DNA of 64,000 nucleotides from contig WGMM01000026.1 in NCBI GenBank assembly GCA_016125085.1, positions 62,001-126,000 of the forward strand, in the 5' to 3' direction. This document shows, piece by piece, positions 18,101-26,340 of this stretch. The stretch's first letter is position 1. Each line of letters opens with the position of its first letter. Source of the stretch: a bacterium (GTDB taxonomy: Bacteria > Planctomycetota > Planctomycetia > Isosphaerales > Isosphaeraceae). The position numbers and the translations under genes were made by a program. The notes under the pieces were generated by a model that saw only the letters and a program-made list of their open reading frames with translations, ran no database searches and had not been told where the DNA came from.

Positions 18101-18918
18101 GCGAGACGCTGCCGAGGCTCTTCACGAGCGGCTTTCACAGCGGCACGGTGCCTAAGCTCTTGCACAGGATGCGGCGATCACGCCAGAAGGGCCTTCGCAC
18201 TGGCAGAATGGGTAAGCTGGCAGAGCTTTCCCTGAAATACCAGCATGTAGAGCATGCGCTGAGAAACTTTTTCGAACGGGAGTGGCTTCGGCTCGTCAAC
18301 GGGTCAGCCGCGTTCCGTGACCGACCCCTGCGTGTCGGACCGATGTGGATCAGCAATCATGGCGTGACGGCGAAAGTCGTCACGGACGACGGCCACCCCG
18401 TCGTCACCGTTCGGTTCGACTCCGAGGACACCTGGATCATCGCCGAATCGCGGCTTCACCGGAAATCGGCCGACCTTCGTCCCGAACAATGGCAATGCCT
18501 GAAAGTGAGCCTGGCAGGCCTTTTCGCACAATGCGGCGTGGATATGACCACGACCCAGATCGAAAAGACCGGCCTGATGCGTCCCCTGGCCCGGGTGCTC
18601 GTCGATGAGGACGGGCTGGTCGTTTTCCCCGACCCGATGTACCGCCCGCGCGAGCGTTTCATTTACGACATTTCGCAGCCTGGGCAGATCGAGCCCCGAA
18701 CCAAGCCGTTTACGGACCCTCTTGCGATTCTCGACGGCATTCTGCCCGAATGGCGTCATTCCGAGGAGGACGACGATCCCTGGCCCGTTCTGGACGCCCA
18801 GAACGTGAACCTGAAGCGCACGCCCGTGACCTGGGCGGAGTGGGTCGCCTATTGGGGCAAAGGCGGCCGCCCCGGCCGACTGCCCGAACGCGCCCGGCTG
18901 GAGATCGTGCCGGAGTGA
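15160..18918 (+). CDS. Giant membrane protein of unknown function
   Basis: The 1252-residue product was not recognised. Its first ~640 residues are soluble, Arg- and Asp/Glu-rich and partly helical. Seven or eight hydrophobic segments lie between about 640 and 955, among them GILPFFGAFMLMGGLYFIP, FNVFLVGIFLMAMIHL, GLIWGMALYVFRFVFNLL and STLIMSVIPGAIGFIVWEL. The last ~300 residues are soluble, with a beta-rich stretch (VWMISNHG-like, VVTVRFDSEDTW). No Shine-Dalgarno sequence precedes the chosen ATG at 15160; an in-frame GTG at 15124 is possible. Codon use looks native. It may be an envelope scaffold or channel, but nothing proves it. Confidence 0.7.
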   Translation: MTLDPDKAKDPVNRRQEKHEIANGSPGPVPGSRLVGSDRNRIGWNGSIRSAEGASLFGYTDDAVVRSACPDARIVPERILRRLARERLTAIDEGRMILHDDLAVVPDELLEGVIDDDELGVTPECTRPEVWILLSGAATQRRDDGDETRQRRDLWRRLFHGMVDQWLLKRRTSGQWRRSLVRSWIESLGETTLKEIRSVLREDRLIGSDTSEPQILAEFASSYLELKWFEPEALPLVFPALDQLKIDSVRWIDVEVPASRLFEASRLPGASDRSPWADSEWITEMWRPSQGDEVSARAHERHAGSLEPPEAVTGSIPPVRPKPEPDERRGGYLAWIVQRIRWRLSPKADRPRILLAQSRAMGRIAVRQGNFVRAAKLAESERRLADESNLSADRSREPIALVEALADRLTDALRMPESAGAWRTVLVHLFQSDPGGFWSKDSRALYDLQRVAIDAEKPVFVIDWGRTLRSFGRQPARRLLPDVPYVMMLRHLRAALTRLPALAIDEPVKRSLRRLLEDAIHRTENRFRAHVRPLLESSLEDAGFVPANLPERIAMRSTVDQLIDQVVEYGYFGLGHLRDTISRNAVKMQDLSGPEEWLRGDALLRADALLSDRLDGIYRRGEIYLRLLQRASAAVFAAPVGRLVTWYGILPFFGAFMLMGGLYFIPEELNHWVLGRFDMHLFVPHQLNPITHTFNVFLVGIFLMAMIHLQGFREWVLLSLRRSGLYLRGIVWDWPRRVLAVPIIKIVFGSFYVAQAWKWVLKPLVFTGLIWWRIPGKDLSRNSDLVAGLGAIYVTMVVAINSRPGRDFQEHVLEWGSWLWRRFGIALVVSVYRFLAEVFDTLSESVNRTLYAIDEFIRFRRSRGRYMEWFAGALGLIWGMALYVFRFVFNLLVEPQINPIKHFPVVTVSHKFLLPMIPVLTGTILPFFDDDKKQATAASTLIMSVIPGAIGFIVWELKENWKLYEANRPRTIGPVRIGHHGETLPRLFTSGFHSGTVPKLLHRMRRSRQKGLRTGRMGKLAELSLKYQHVEHALRNFFEREWLRLVNGSAAFRDRPLRVGPMWISNHGVTAKVVTDDGHPVVTVRFDSEDTWIIAESRLHRKSADLRPEQWQCLKVSLAGLFAQCGVDMTTTQIEKTGLMRPLARVLVDEDGLVVFPDPMYRPRERFIYDISQPGQIEPRTKPFTDPLAILDGILPEWRHSEEDDDPWPVLDAQNVNLKRTPVTWAEWVAYWGKGGRPGRLPERARLEIVPE

Positions 18919-19088
18919 ACGATCGTATCGATCCGATAGCGACTGGCCGGAGTTAAAAGGGCCGTTGTGACTTCGCCATTTCTGGCGGCGTAATCTTGGG
19001 ATGACGGGCGAAATCGATTAGACTGAACGAACGCGCCAACATTCGTATCGGCCGCGACATCGGACTCCTGGCCCAGGTGCCCTGAAAT

Positions 19089-20405
19089 ATGCCCATTTTC
19101 GACCGCAAAACGCGCGCACGACCGAAAGCGGGCGAGCCAGTGGCCGATATGCGATTCGAGGCCCGATGCCCTTCCGGGCACGAACTGACGGGCCATCGCA
19201 CCGAGACTTTTCAGGCCGTCCGTTGCCGCGAATGCGGTGAAGGCGTCTTCGTCGGCCCCACGAGCTGGCTGCCTGTACCACCCGCCGCAGCCGTTTATGA
19301 CCTGATCCCCCTCGGGGCGATCCGGGATGTCGCTCCCGCCGGCAAGCCCCGCAAAAGTCCCGCAAGCGTCGACGACGAATCGATGCAGGGCTTCGGATCG
19401 ATTCCGCTCAAGGATTCCGAAGCCGTACCCGGCGGAGTATCCGGCGCGAAGCTGCCCGTCGACGACCCGGCGGCGAAGTTCGAAGTGAAACCGGCCCGGG
19501 AACTTGCCGACGGCGATTTTCAGAAGATGATCGGTAAGGATGCCGACCGCCAGGCCTCGGAAGCCCGCGATCAAGCCCGCGAACGGCAATTGCAGGAAAC
19601 TCGGCGTAAAGAAGAGGCCGCCCGAAAAGCGGCAGCCCTGCAGAACACGGACGAACCGGACGAAATCGAGCCGGAGCCGCAGCCACGAGTGCCGCTGTAT
19701 CGTCGCGTCAGCCCGAAAGTCTGGGTGGGTCTCGGCGTGGCCCTGATCATCGCGATGACGATCCGTGGCCAGATCCGCCAGAACTATCGGGACAGGATTC
19801 CTGAAATCGTCAAGAAAGCCCGCACGGAAGGTCTCGCGAGCCTGGATGCCGGCCGATTCGACGAAGCCAAGCAGATTCTCAACGATGCCGCCAGCGCGTT
19901 CGATTATCTTCGGGAGAATTCCGACGAGGCCAAAGAGATTCGCCAGGCGGCCCGGGAGGCTTCGATCCTGGCCGACCTCGTGGGCCGGCCGCTTGACGAG
20001 ATCATCGACCGGTTCGCCGCCGGTGAAGCGGGCAAGGCCGATTTCCGCAACCTCGACAAGGGGCGTTCCCTGGTGGTGGAGGCTCGTGTCACCGCAACTC
20101 CCGATCAGGGCGGCGGCTACGATCTCGACTTCCGCGTGCCGGTCGGCCCCGGGCCGAATCCCGCGCGACCGCTCGGGAAGCTGGACGTCAAAAACCTCGA
20201 ACTGCTGGCGAATCTCAGGCCGAATCTCGGCGAAACGATTCTGATCGGCGTTCGGCTGAGCGATCTCGAACTGGCGGACGGCGTCTGGTGGATCCGGCTC
20301 GACCCCAAAAGCGGCGTCCTGATGACCCGCTGGGCGGCACTCGGCTCGATCGGGTGGCCCGTCACCGAACGAGCCGCGGGCGATACGGAGGCCGACAAGC
20401 CATGA
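19089..20405 (+). CDS. Zinc-ribbon membrane-anchored protein, unrecognised
   Basis: The 438-residue product begins with a putative metal site, CPSGH (Cys27, His31) and CREC (Cys46, Cys49). A disordered stretch and an Ala/Glu/Arg-rich likely coiled coil (about 150-190) come next, then a single transmembrane helix (VWVGLGVALIIAMTI, about 211-226). The C-terminal ~200 residues would lie outside the cytoplasm and contain a helical repeat-like part (KKARTEGLASLDAGRFDEAK). Its stop codon overlaps the start of the next gene (ATGA), which encodes an exported protein, so the two probably function together. No known family was recognised. Confidence 0.72.
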   Translation: MPIFDRKTRARPKAGEPVADMRFEARCPSGHELTGHRTETFQAVRCRECGEGVFVGPTSWLPVPPAAAVYDLIPLGAIRDVAPAGKPRKSPASVDDESMQGFGSIPLKDSEAVPGGVSGAKLPVDDPAAKFEVKPARELADGDFQKMIGKDADRQASEARDQARERQLQETRRKEEAARKAAALQNTDEPDEIEPEPQPRVPLYRRVSPKVWVGLGVALIIAMTIRGQIRQNYRDRIPEIVKKARTEGLASLDAGRFDEAKQILNDAASAFDYLRENSDEAKEIRQAAREASILADLVGRPLDEIIDRFAAGEAGKADFRNLDKGRSLVVEARVTATPDQGGGYDLDFRVPVGPGPNPARPLGKLDVKNLELLANLRPNLGETILIGVRLSDLELADGVWWIRLDPKSGVLMTRWAALGSIGWPVTERAAGDTEADKP

Positions 20406-22069
20406 CACGATCTCGCCTCGTCCTGGGAATTCACCTCGGCATTTTGATGGCGATGCAGCCCGGCATGCCAGAAATCGCTGCACAGACGGCGAAGAATTCA
20501 CAGCGCAGCCTGCCCCGGGTTTCGCCGGACCAGCTTCATAAACCGGAGTGGCTCAACAAGACAGTCGAAGTGGAGGACCGGATCTCCGACTTCCGCAAGC
20601 ATGGCGGCAAGATCGACGAAATCGCCCTGAAAGGCACGCCGATCCCTCTGAAACTCGCCGGCCCGATGCGGCTGGACAAACCCAGCCCGATGCCGCGAGG
20701 ACGATTTCAGGGACGAGTGATCAAGGTTGGCAATCTGTTCCAGTTCATGGTCACGAACATGGAACTGCTGCCTTCGGAACGGGACGAACTGAACTCCAAA
20801 GTGGCCGCCCTGCCCGCCGGCGATGCTCAGAAACGGCTGGAACTCGCTGCCTGGGCTGACACGATCGGCGAACGATATTCCGATGCGAGATTGCGCGAAT
20901 CTGCCAGAACGCTGCGCACCGATGCGTTCAAAATTCTGGGGATGAAGGACGACTCGCCGGGAACGCCGCCCGGAACGACGGCGATCTCAGCCGCCCGCGA
21001 TGCCGCCAAGGCAGGTTCGGACCCGACGATCGTCCGATCGCTCGCGCATCTCGGCCTGGAGAAGGCTGTCGCCGGCACGAAGGACCAGGCCGGGCTCGAA
21101 CGCCTGACTCGCGAGATCGCAGACCTGCTCCCCGACGCCACCAAACCTCAACAGGGCAAACTGAGCGACCAGGCCGCGGCCCGCTACAAGACCGACCCGC
21201 TGAATGCCTATATCGAAGCCGGTGAAGAAGACAGGCGGCTGCTGGATCGCGACCTGATGGCCAGGGCCATGGAAAAGGGGCTGCTCAGTGCCGCGGCCAG
21301 CCAGCCGGATCATCTGGAATCGATGATCGACATCGCCAAAAACAACTTCCCGGACCGCCCGGCCATGGCCGAGTCGGTACGTGACCGTGGCTTGATCGCT
21401 CTGGTGGAGAATGCCAGATCGCTGCGCCGGGACGACCTGATCAAGCTGGTCGAGCAAGTACGGGAAAAGTACGGTCAGCCGGAGCTTTCGAAGCGTCTGG
21501 CCCGCGAATGGCTTGCGAGCCGGCAGTCAGAGAATCTTGCCGCGACCGACACCGAGGGGCGCCTGGCCATGGCGAAAGACTATCTGGCCCTGCTGGGCGA
21601 CAAACGCACGGCGGCGGCCCTGCTGCGTGAGGCTCAGTCGATCGATCCGAACCATGCCGCTTCGGCCGAATTGCTGGCATCGCTGGGCTGGCGCAAGGAC
21701 GGCGACCGCTGGATCGACCCGGACGAGCCCGACCCGAATCAGTCGACGGCCGAAGGCAAATTCCCCGCCCCGCAGCCGAACCTGCCGGGCGGCAAGCTCG
21801 CGAACGCCGGTGATGAGATTCCTCAGCCACCCCGCCCCTCACAGCCGCCCGCCACGGGTGCGGACCCTGAAACGCTGGCCGGAGCGAGCCAGGCCCAGAT
21901 TCAGGCCCGGTTCGGCATTCCGGATCGAAAAGTTCGGGCCCTGACCCAGGGCCTGCTGACAGAGCAATGGGTCTACGAAACGCCGAATGCCAGCCAGGTC
22001 GTCCAGTTCACCCGAAGGTCCGTCCGAAGCGAACCGATCGTGAAAGCCGTCTATCTGATTCCCAAGTGA
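20402..22069 (+). CDS. Exported protein coupled to the zinc-ribbon protein, unrecognised
   Basis: The 555-residue product has a signal peptide (LVLGIHLGILMAMQPGMPEIAAQ region) and a predominantly helical, charged body (about 100-440), which may be an alpha-solenoid. A Pro-rich linker follows, and the C-terminal ~60 residues read ASQAQIQARFGIPDRKVRA and then TEQWVYETPNASQVVQFTR. That ending resembles the short SmpA/BamE-like beta domains that follow a helix, which is a guess. The ATG overlaps the preceding stop by 4 bases. An upstream in-frame start at 20288 would lie inside the previous gene and is rejected. Confidence 0.72.
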   Translation: MTRSRLVLGIHLGILMAMQPGMPEIAAQTAKNSQRSLPRVSPDQLHKPEWLNKTVEVEDRISDFRKHGGKIDEIALKGTPIPLKLAGPMRLDKPSPMPRGRFQGRVIKVGNLFQFMVTNMELLPSERDELNSKVAALPAGDAQKRLELAAWADTIGERYSDARLRESARTLRTDAFKILGMKDDSPGTPPGTTAISAARDAAKAGSDPTIVRSLAHLGLEKAVAGTKDQAGLERLTREIADLLPDATKPQQGKLSDQAAARYKTDPLNAYIEAGEEDRRLLDRDLMARAMEKGLLSAAASQPDHLESMIDIAKNNFPDRPAMAESVRDRGLIALVENARSLRRDDLIKLVEQVREKYGQPELSKRLAREWLASRQSENLAATDTEGRLAMAKDYLALLGDKRTAAALLREAQSIDPNHAASAELLASLGWRKDGDRWIDPDEPDPNQSTAEGKFPAPQPNLPGGKLANAGDEIPQPPRPSQPPATGADPETLAGASQAQIQARFGIPDRKVRALTQGLLTEQWVYETPNASQVVQFTRRSVRSEPIVKAVYLIPK

Positions 22070-22176
22070 TCTGTCCGGGAAGATCGAGTATTCGTAGCGC
22101 TTGGAAGCGACGGATTTCCTTTCGAAGAAGCTGAGCGGCGAAACCCGGTCTGGCGGAATTTTCGCAAGAAAACCTG

Positions 22177-22185
22177 TGATATAAT
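22177..22185 (+). promoter_or_regulatory. Extended -10 promoter element
   Basis: The sequence TGATATAAT is a perfect extended -10 (TGnTATAAT), 78 bases before the hydrolase start. No good -35 element is visible, as often with extended -10 promoters. Confidence 0.45.
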
Positions 22186-22263
22186 TTCTCGCAGTCGATC
22201 GGTGTCGGACCGATTGAACTTGCCTGCAATATTTCGCTCGAGCACTCCCGGCCATCCGCCCTG

Positions 22264-23064
22264 ATGAGATCGACTGACGCATCCGCATTCGACCACGTTT
22301 CCGACCTCGGCCAGGGGCCCGTCGTCGTAATGCTGCATGCCCTCCTGCTCGATCATACGATGTTCGACCAGCAGTCGCAGGCTATCGCCAGCCAGGGCTA
22401 TCGGGTGATCACGCCGAGCTATGCAGGGCATGGCAAATCGAAGCGCGTCGACGGTCCCCCGACCGTTGCGGCCATGGCGGATCAGGTTTTCGGCCTGATG
22501 GATGCTCTTGGGGTCGAAGAGCCGGTCGTGCTCGGCGGGCTTTCGATGGGTGGTTACGTAACCTTCGCTGCCTGGGAGCGTTACCGCCAGCGGATCCGTT
22601 CGATCCTGCTGATGGACACCAGAGCGGTGCCGGATACGGCGGAAGAAGCGGCAAACCGCCACCGGGCTTGCGACCTGATTCTCAAGGCCGGCAGTGTCGG
22701 TCCACTGGCGGCGACCATGCTGCCGCGGCTACTCGGGAAAACGACGATCGGGCACAAACCGAATGTCTGGCGACAGGTTTCCGGGATTCTCGACTCCACC
22801 GACGTACATGCGGCTTGCGATGCCCTGAAAGCTCTGGCGGCCCGGCCGGACCGTCGCCCGATGCTGGCGGAAATCGACGTGCCGAGCCTGGTGCTCGTCG
22901 GTGAGGAAGATCTCATCAGCACACCGGCCGAAATGCGTGAGATCGCCGCCGCCCTGCCCAGGGCCAGCTTCGAAGTGATCGAAAAAGCCGGCCACCTGGC
23001 CAGCGTGGAGAAGCCTGAGGACGTCAACCGGACGATCCTCCGGTTTCTGGGCCACCTCAACTGA
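22264..23064 (+). CDS. Alpha/beta-fold hydrolase
   Basis: This 266-residue hydrolase has the nucleophile elbow GLSMGG (Ser94), the oxyanion region MLHALLLDHTMF, the Asp-bearing loop LVLVGEEDLISTP, and the catalytic His in KAGHLASVEKPEDV. The overall pattern matches small esterases and 3-oxoadipate enol-lactonase-like enzymes; the substrate is unknown. RNase D follows 45 bases downstream on the same strand and is possibly co-transcribed. Confidence 0.88.
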   Translation: MRSTDASAFDHVSDLGQGPVVVMLHALLLDHTMFDQQSQAIASQGYRVITPSYAGHGKSKRVDGPPTVAAMADQVFGLMDALGVEEPVVLGGLSMGGYVTFAAWERYRQRIRSILLMDTRAVPDTAEEAANRHRACDLILKAGSVGPLAATMLPRLLGKTTIGHKPNVWRQVSGILDSTDVHAACDALKALAARPDRRPMLAEIDVPSLVLVGEEDLISTPAEMREIAAALPRASFEVIEKAGHLASVEKPEDVNRTILRFLGHLN

Positions 23065-23109
23065 AATTGAGCGACGCTTTTCGCATCGCTCATCGAAAGA
23101 ACTTTCCGC

Positions 23110-24297
23110 ATGCCGTCGTCTCATTCCGAACACCACCTGATCAATACCCAGCGCGAGTTGGACGAACTCGTCGACCACATGCGCAGCTGCGGCACGTTCG
23201 CGTTCGACACTGAGTTCATCCCCGAGGAAACCTACGAGCCGGAACTGTGCCTGATCCAGGTCGCGACGACCGAACGGCTGGGCGTGGTCGATCCTCGAGT
23301 GATTCCCAAGCTCAGCGTGTTCTGGGACGCCGTCGTCGACCCCGCCATGCGGGTCGTCGTGCACGCCGGTTCGGAAGACCTGAGAATCTGCAACCTGCAG
23401 ACAGAACGCCTGCCTGAGAAGGTGTTCGACATTCAGCTTGCCGCGGGCCTGGTGGGCTCGGCCTATCCGGCGTCCCTCGGCGTACTGGTTCAGCGATTTC
23501 TCGGCCGGTCGGTCCTTTCGAGCGAAACCCGCACGGACTGGCGAAAAAGACCGCTCTCCCCAAGCCAGATCGAATACGCCCTTGACGACGTTCGCTATTT
23601 GCTGCCGATCGCCGATTCGCTGGAAAACAGGCTTCGTGAACTCGGCCGGCTGGAATGGCTCAATGAGGAAACGTCCATGCTGATGTCCGAGATCGCCATG
23701 CGCGACTCGGCAGACCGTTGGACACGCATCTCGGGCATCCACACCCTCAATCGGCGTGGCCTCGAAATCGCCCGCAGGCTTTACAAATGGCGGCTCGAAA
23801 CCGCCCAGACGAACAACAGACCGGTGCGACAGCTGATTCGCGACGACCTTCTGATCGGCATCGCCAAGCGCCAGCCGAAATCGCGGACCGACCTGGAAAA
23901 CCTGCGAGACTTCAACCGCCCTGGCCTGATCAAGGCCTCGGGCGAGATCATGCGGATCGTCGATGAAGCCCGCCAGATGCCGGACGACCAGTTACCTCGC
24001 TTGCCGGACCGGGTCGACGACCTGCCCGGTTCGGGCATGCTTCTGGGCATCCTCACGGCTGCTCTCGCCTATGCCTGCAATAAGGCCCAGGTATCGCAGT
24101 CGCTCGTGGCTACCATGGGCGACCTGAAAGACCTGGTACGCTGGTCGCTGGACGGACGCCCTGCGGCGGACCCTCCGTTTCTGCTTCGATCCTGGCGCGC
24201 GGAGCTTTGCGGCCAACTTTTGATGGACGTTCTGGAAGGCAAAAAAATGATGCGGGTGAGCGATCCTTCCGGGCCCGTTCCGATCACGATCGAATGA
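23110..24297 (+). CDS. rnd: Ribonuclease D
   Basis: The 395-residue product is a DEDDy exonuclease: FAFDTEFI (Asp33, Glu35), VHAGSEDLR with the third acidic residue, and QIEYALDDVRYLLP with the Tyr and final Asp. A first HRDC-type helical domain follows (about 210-290), then a second C-terminal helical region. RNase D trims 3' ends of tRNA precursors and other stable RNAs. Length and domain order fit the family. Paired stem-loops follow the stop before the convergent gene. Confidence 0.92.
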   Translation: MPSSHSEHHLINTQRELDELVDHMRSCGTFAFDTEFIPEETYEPELCLIQVATTERLGVVDPRVIPKLSVFWDAVVDPAMRVVVHAGSEDLRICNLQTERLPEKVFDIQLAAGLVGSAYPASLGVLVQRFLGRSVLSSETRTDWRKRPLSPSQIEYALDDVRYLLPIADSLENRLRELGRLEWLNEETSMLMSEIAMRDSADRWTRISGIHTLNRRGLEIARRLYKWRLETAQTNNRPVRQLIRDDLLIGIAKRQPKSRTDLENLRDFNRPGLIKASGEIMRIVDEARQMPDDQLPRLPDRVDDLPGSGMLLGILTAALAYACNKAQVSQSLVATMGDLKDLVRWSLDGRPAADPPFLLRSWRAELCGQLLMDVLEGKKMMRVSDPSGPVPITIE

Positions 24298-24368
24298 ACC
24301 GGCTTATTCCAAGCCAGTTCATGGTTTAGGAGAAGTATTGGTGATGCGGCGGATTCCACCGCATCACC
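24296..24368. terminator. Hairpins between convergent genes
   Basis: A perfect 10-base stem GGTGATGCGG/CCGCATCACC (24340-24368) lies between the convergent RNase D and efflux-adaptor genes. A weaker stem with one mismatch at 24296-24322 precedes it. A T-run is lacking, so termination strength is uncertain; either strand could use it. Confidence 0.6.
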
Positions 24369-24372
24369 GATA

Positions 24373-26340
24373 TCATTCGCGGCCGACTTCGACGCCCGCG
24401 GCAGGTGGCGCAGCTTCGGGCTGAGCGATCGGTTCCACAGGTACCGCAGCGGGATTATCGTTAGCGGCCGGGCGGTCATCGCTCTGGACGACAGGCAGAG
24501 GGATGGACAGTCTCGAGGGACTGGCCACAATCTTGTCGGACTCGGCGATTCCGGACTTCAACTCGGCATAGCTTTCGCTCATCAGTCCGATATCGATGGG
24601 ACGCCATTCGAACGACTTGCCGCTGGGGATGGCGACGAAGGGCTTTTCCTTCACGAACATGATCGAATCGACAGGAATGCGGGTCGTATCGTTCTTGGTA
24701 GTCACGTCAAAGCTGACTTCGGCCGTCATGCCTGGACGAAGGGCGTCAAAACCGCCGCTGTCGATACTGACCGTGGCGACATAAGCCCGAATGTCCGTCG
24801 AAAAACCTTTCGGCGGAGCGGGAATGGCCGTAATTTCCTCGACCGTGCCGGCCAGAGGCGTTTCAGGGAAAGCGTCGACCAGGATCATCGCACGCTGCCC
24901 CTTGCGTATGTAGGAAATCTTCGACTCGTTAATCTGGGCCTTCACCAGCATCTTGTTGGGATTGGGCACCTTGAACACCGCCTGGCCCTCACGGACAGTC
25001 GCGCCTTCCTGAATCTGGGCCTCCGTACGGCCCCACATGTTGGATTCGTTCGCGTACACGACGATTCCCTCACGAGGTGCCGTCAGCTTGCAGTTGGCGA
25101 TCATTTCCTCGATCTTCCGCTGCCGGTCCACTTCGAGCTGATAGGCGTTCTTGATCGCGAAATAATCAGTCCGCACGGCTTCGATCCGTGCCTGCAACTC
25201 CTTGAGAATCCGAGGGGCCGTGAACTTTTCGAGCCGCTCCTTCATGCCCTGGGCTTCTTCCAGCATGATCTTGTATTTTTCGAATTCGTTTTCGTCGGCC
25301 CGCAGCGCGGTGCTGGCGCGCAGACCCTTCGCAACCTGGTCCTTCGACCAGGCCAGGTTCTTTCTTGCCTGGTCGGATCGCAGCTCGCACTGGGCTATGT
25401 ACTGGCCCAGAAGCATTTTGTCCTGCGGAAAAACGCCGTCGCGATATTCCTCAAGACTGATCTCGGCGACTTTGAGCGTATTGCTGACCTGCTCCAGGTC
25501 GCCCTTGACCCCGGCGACCCGAATTTTCTGCTGATCGAGTTCGAGACGGAAATTGGCCGAGTCGAGTTCGGCGACGAGTTCGCCCGGCTTGACCCAGGTC
25601 CCTTCCGGCAGAATCGAGATGATCGTCGTGGACCCGGCCGTCGTCATGCCGCCCATCATTCCGCCACCACCGCCGCCGCCACGACCACCACTACCGCCGC
25701 CACCGCCGCCGCCACGACCACCACCACCGCCGCCGCTCATCCCGCCGCTTCCGCCCATTCCGCCACGGGAGCTGCCGCCGCGTGATCCGCCACCGCCGAC
25801 AGCTCTCAGCGAGGATGCATAAGGAGGGATGTTGTAAGTGAAGCTGCGGATCTGCGGACGCGTCAAAGTGGGCATCGAAGCACCGCCGCCACCACCGCCT
25901 CCGCGACCACCACTCATGCCGCCGCCCGCCGCGCCGCCGCGGGCTCCGGTAGCTCCACCACCTGCTCCGCCTGCTCCACCACGGCCACCGCCAGTGCCAC
26001 CGCCCGTTCCTCCGCCAGAGCCGCCCATCCCGCCACCGCCTGTGCCGCCCATGCCTGCACCCGTGACTCCGCCAGAACGGGCACCGGCCATCGAACCGCC
26101 GGCCATCGAAGAGCCGCTCGACACGGTGCCGAGGATCGCTTCGACTTTGCACTTCACCGTGGCGTTGTCCGCACTTTCGAGAGCACCGCTCTCCACGACG
26201 GTCACAGAGATCGGCCCACGATCGGCACTCGCCAGGGCGATCGTAGGATCAAGTTTGTCCCCGCGGTCGATACTCGCAAATACCCCGTAACCGGCTGCCG
26301 AGAATATCCCCAGAAAGAAAATCCACTTCAGGGCTCGCAT
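24373..26340 (-). CDS. HlyD/MacA-type periplasmic adaptor with Gly-rich insertion
   Basis: The 655-residue product has an N-terminal membrane anchor (about 4-22) and the start of the lipoyl/barrel region (RGPISVTVVESGALESADNA). About 165 glycine-rich residues (roughly 70-235) interrupt it before the normal fold resumes at STTIISILPEGTWVKPGELV. A long alpha-helical hairpin (about 270-400), a second lipoyl half (CKLTAPREGIVVYANES) and a beta-barrel plus membrane-proximal region (RKGQRAMILVDAFPETPLAG) follow. Such adaptors bridge an inner-membrane pump to an outer-membrane channel; neither partner is next door. The ATG at 26340 has AAGGAG ten bases upstream; a longer frame to 26544 is not credible. 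Confidence 0.85.
   Translation of the reverse strand: MRALKWIFFLGIFSAAGYGVFASIDRGDKLDPTIALASADRGPISVTVVESGALESADNATVKCKVEAILGTVSSGSSMAGGSMAGARSGGVTGAGMGGTGGGGMGGSGGGTGGGTGGGRGGAGGAGGGATGARGGAAGGGMSGGRGGGGGGGASMPTLTRPQIRSFTYNIPPYASSLRAVGGGGSRGGSSRGGMGGSGGMSGGGGGGRGGGGGGGSGGRGGGGGGGMMGGMTTAGSTTIISILPEGTWVKPGELVAELDSANFRLELDQQKIRVAGVKGDLEQVSNTLKVAEISLEEYRDGVFPQDKMLLGQYIAQCELRSDQARKNLAWSKDQVAKGLRASTALRADENEFEKYKIMLEEAQGMKERLEKFTAPRILKELQARIEAVRTDYFAIKNAYQLEVDRQRKIEEMIANCKLTAPREGIVVYANESNMWGRTEAQIQEGATVREGQAVFKVPNPNKMLVKAQINESKISYIRKGQRAMILVDAFPETPLAGTVEEITAIPAPPKGFSTDIRAYVATVSIDSGGFDALRPGMTAEVSFDVTTKNDTTRIPVDSIMFVKEKPFVAIPSGKSFEWRPIDIGLMSESYAELKSGIAESDKIVASPSRLSIPLPVVQSDDRPAANDNPAAVPVEPIAQPEAAPPAAGVEVGRE

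Noticed and set aside
18849-20501. A 550-codon minus-strand frame opposite the zinc-ribbon gene
   Set aside because: The plus-strand gene has the zinc site, the transmembrane helix and an ATGA overlap with its neighbour; the antisense frame has none of these.
25553-26290. Proline-rich frames on the plus strand over the Gly-rich insertion
   Set aside because: Poly-Pro is just the complement reading of the GGC/GGT repeats in the adaptor gene.
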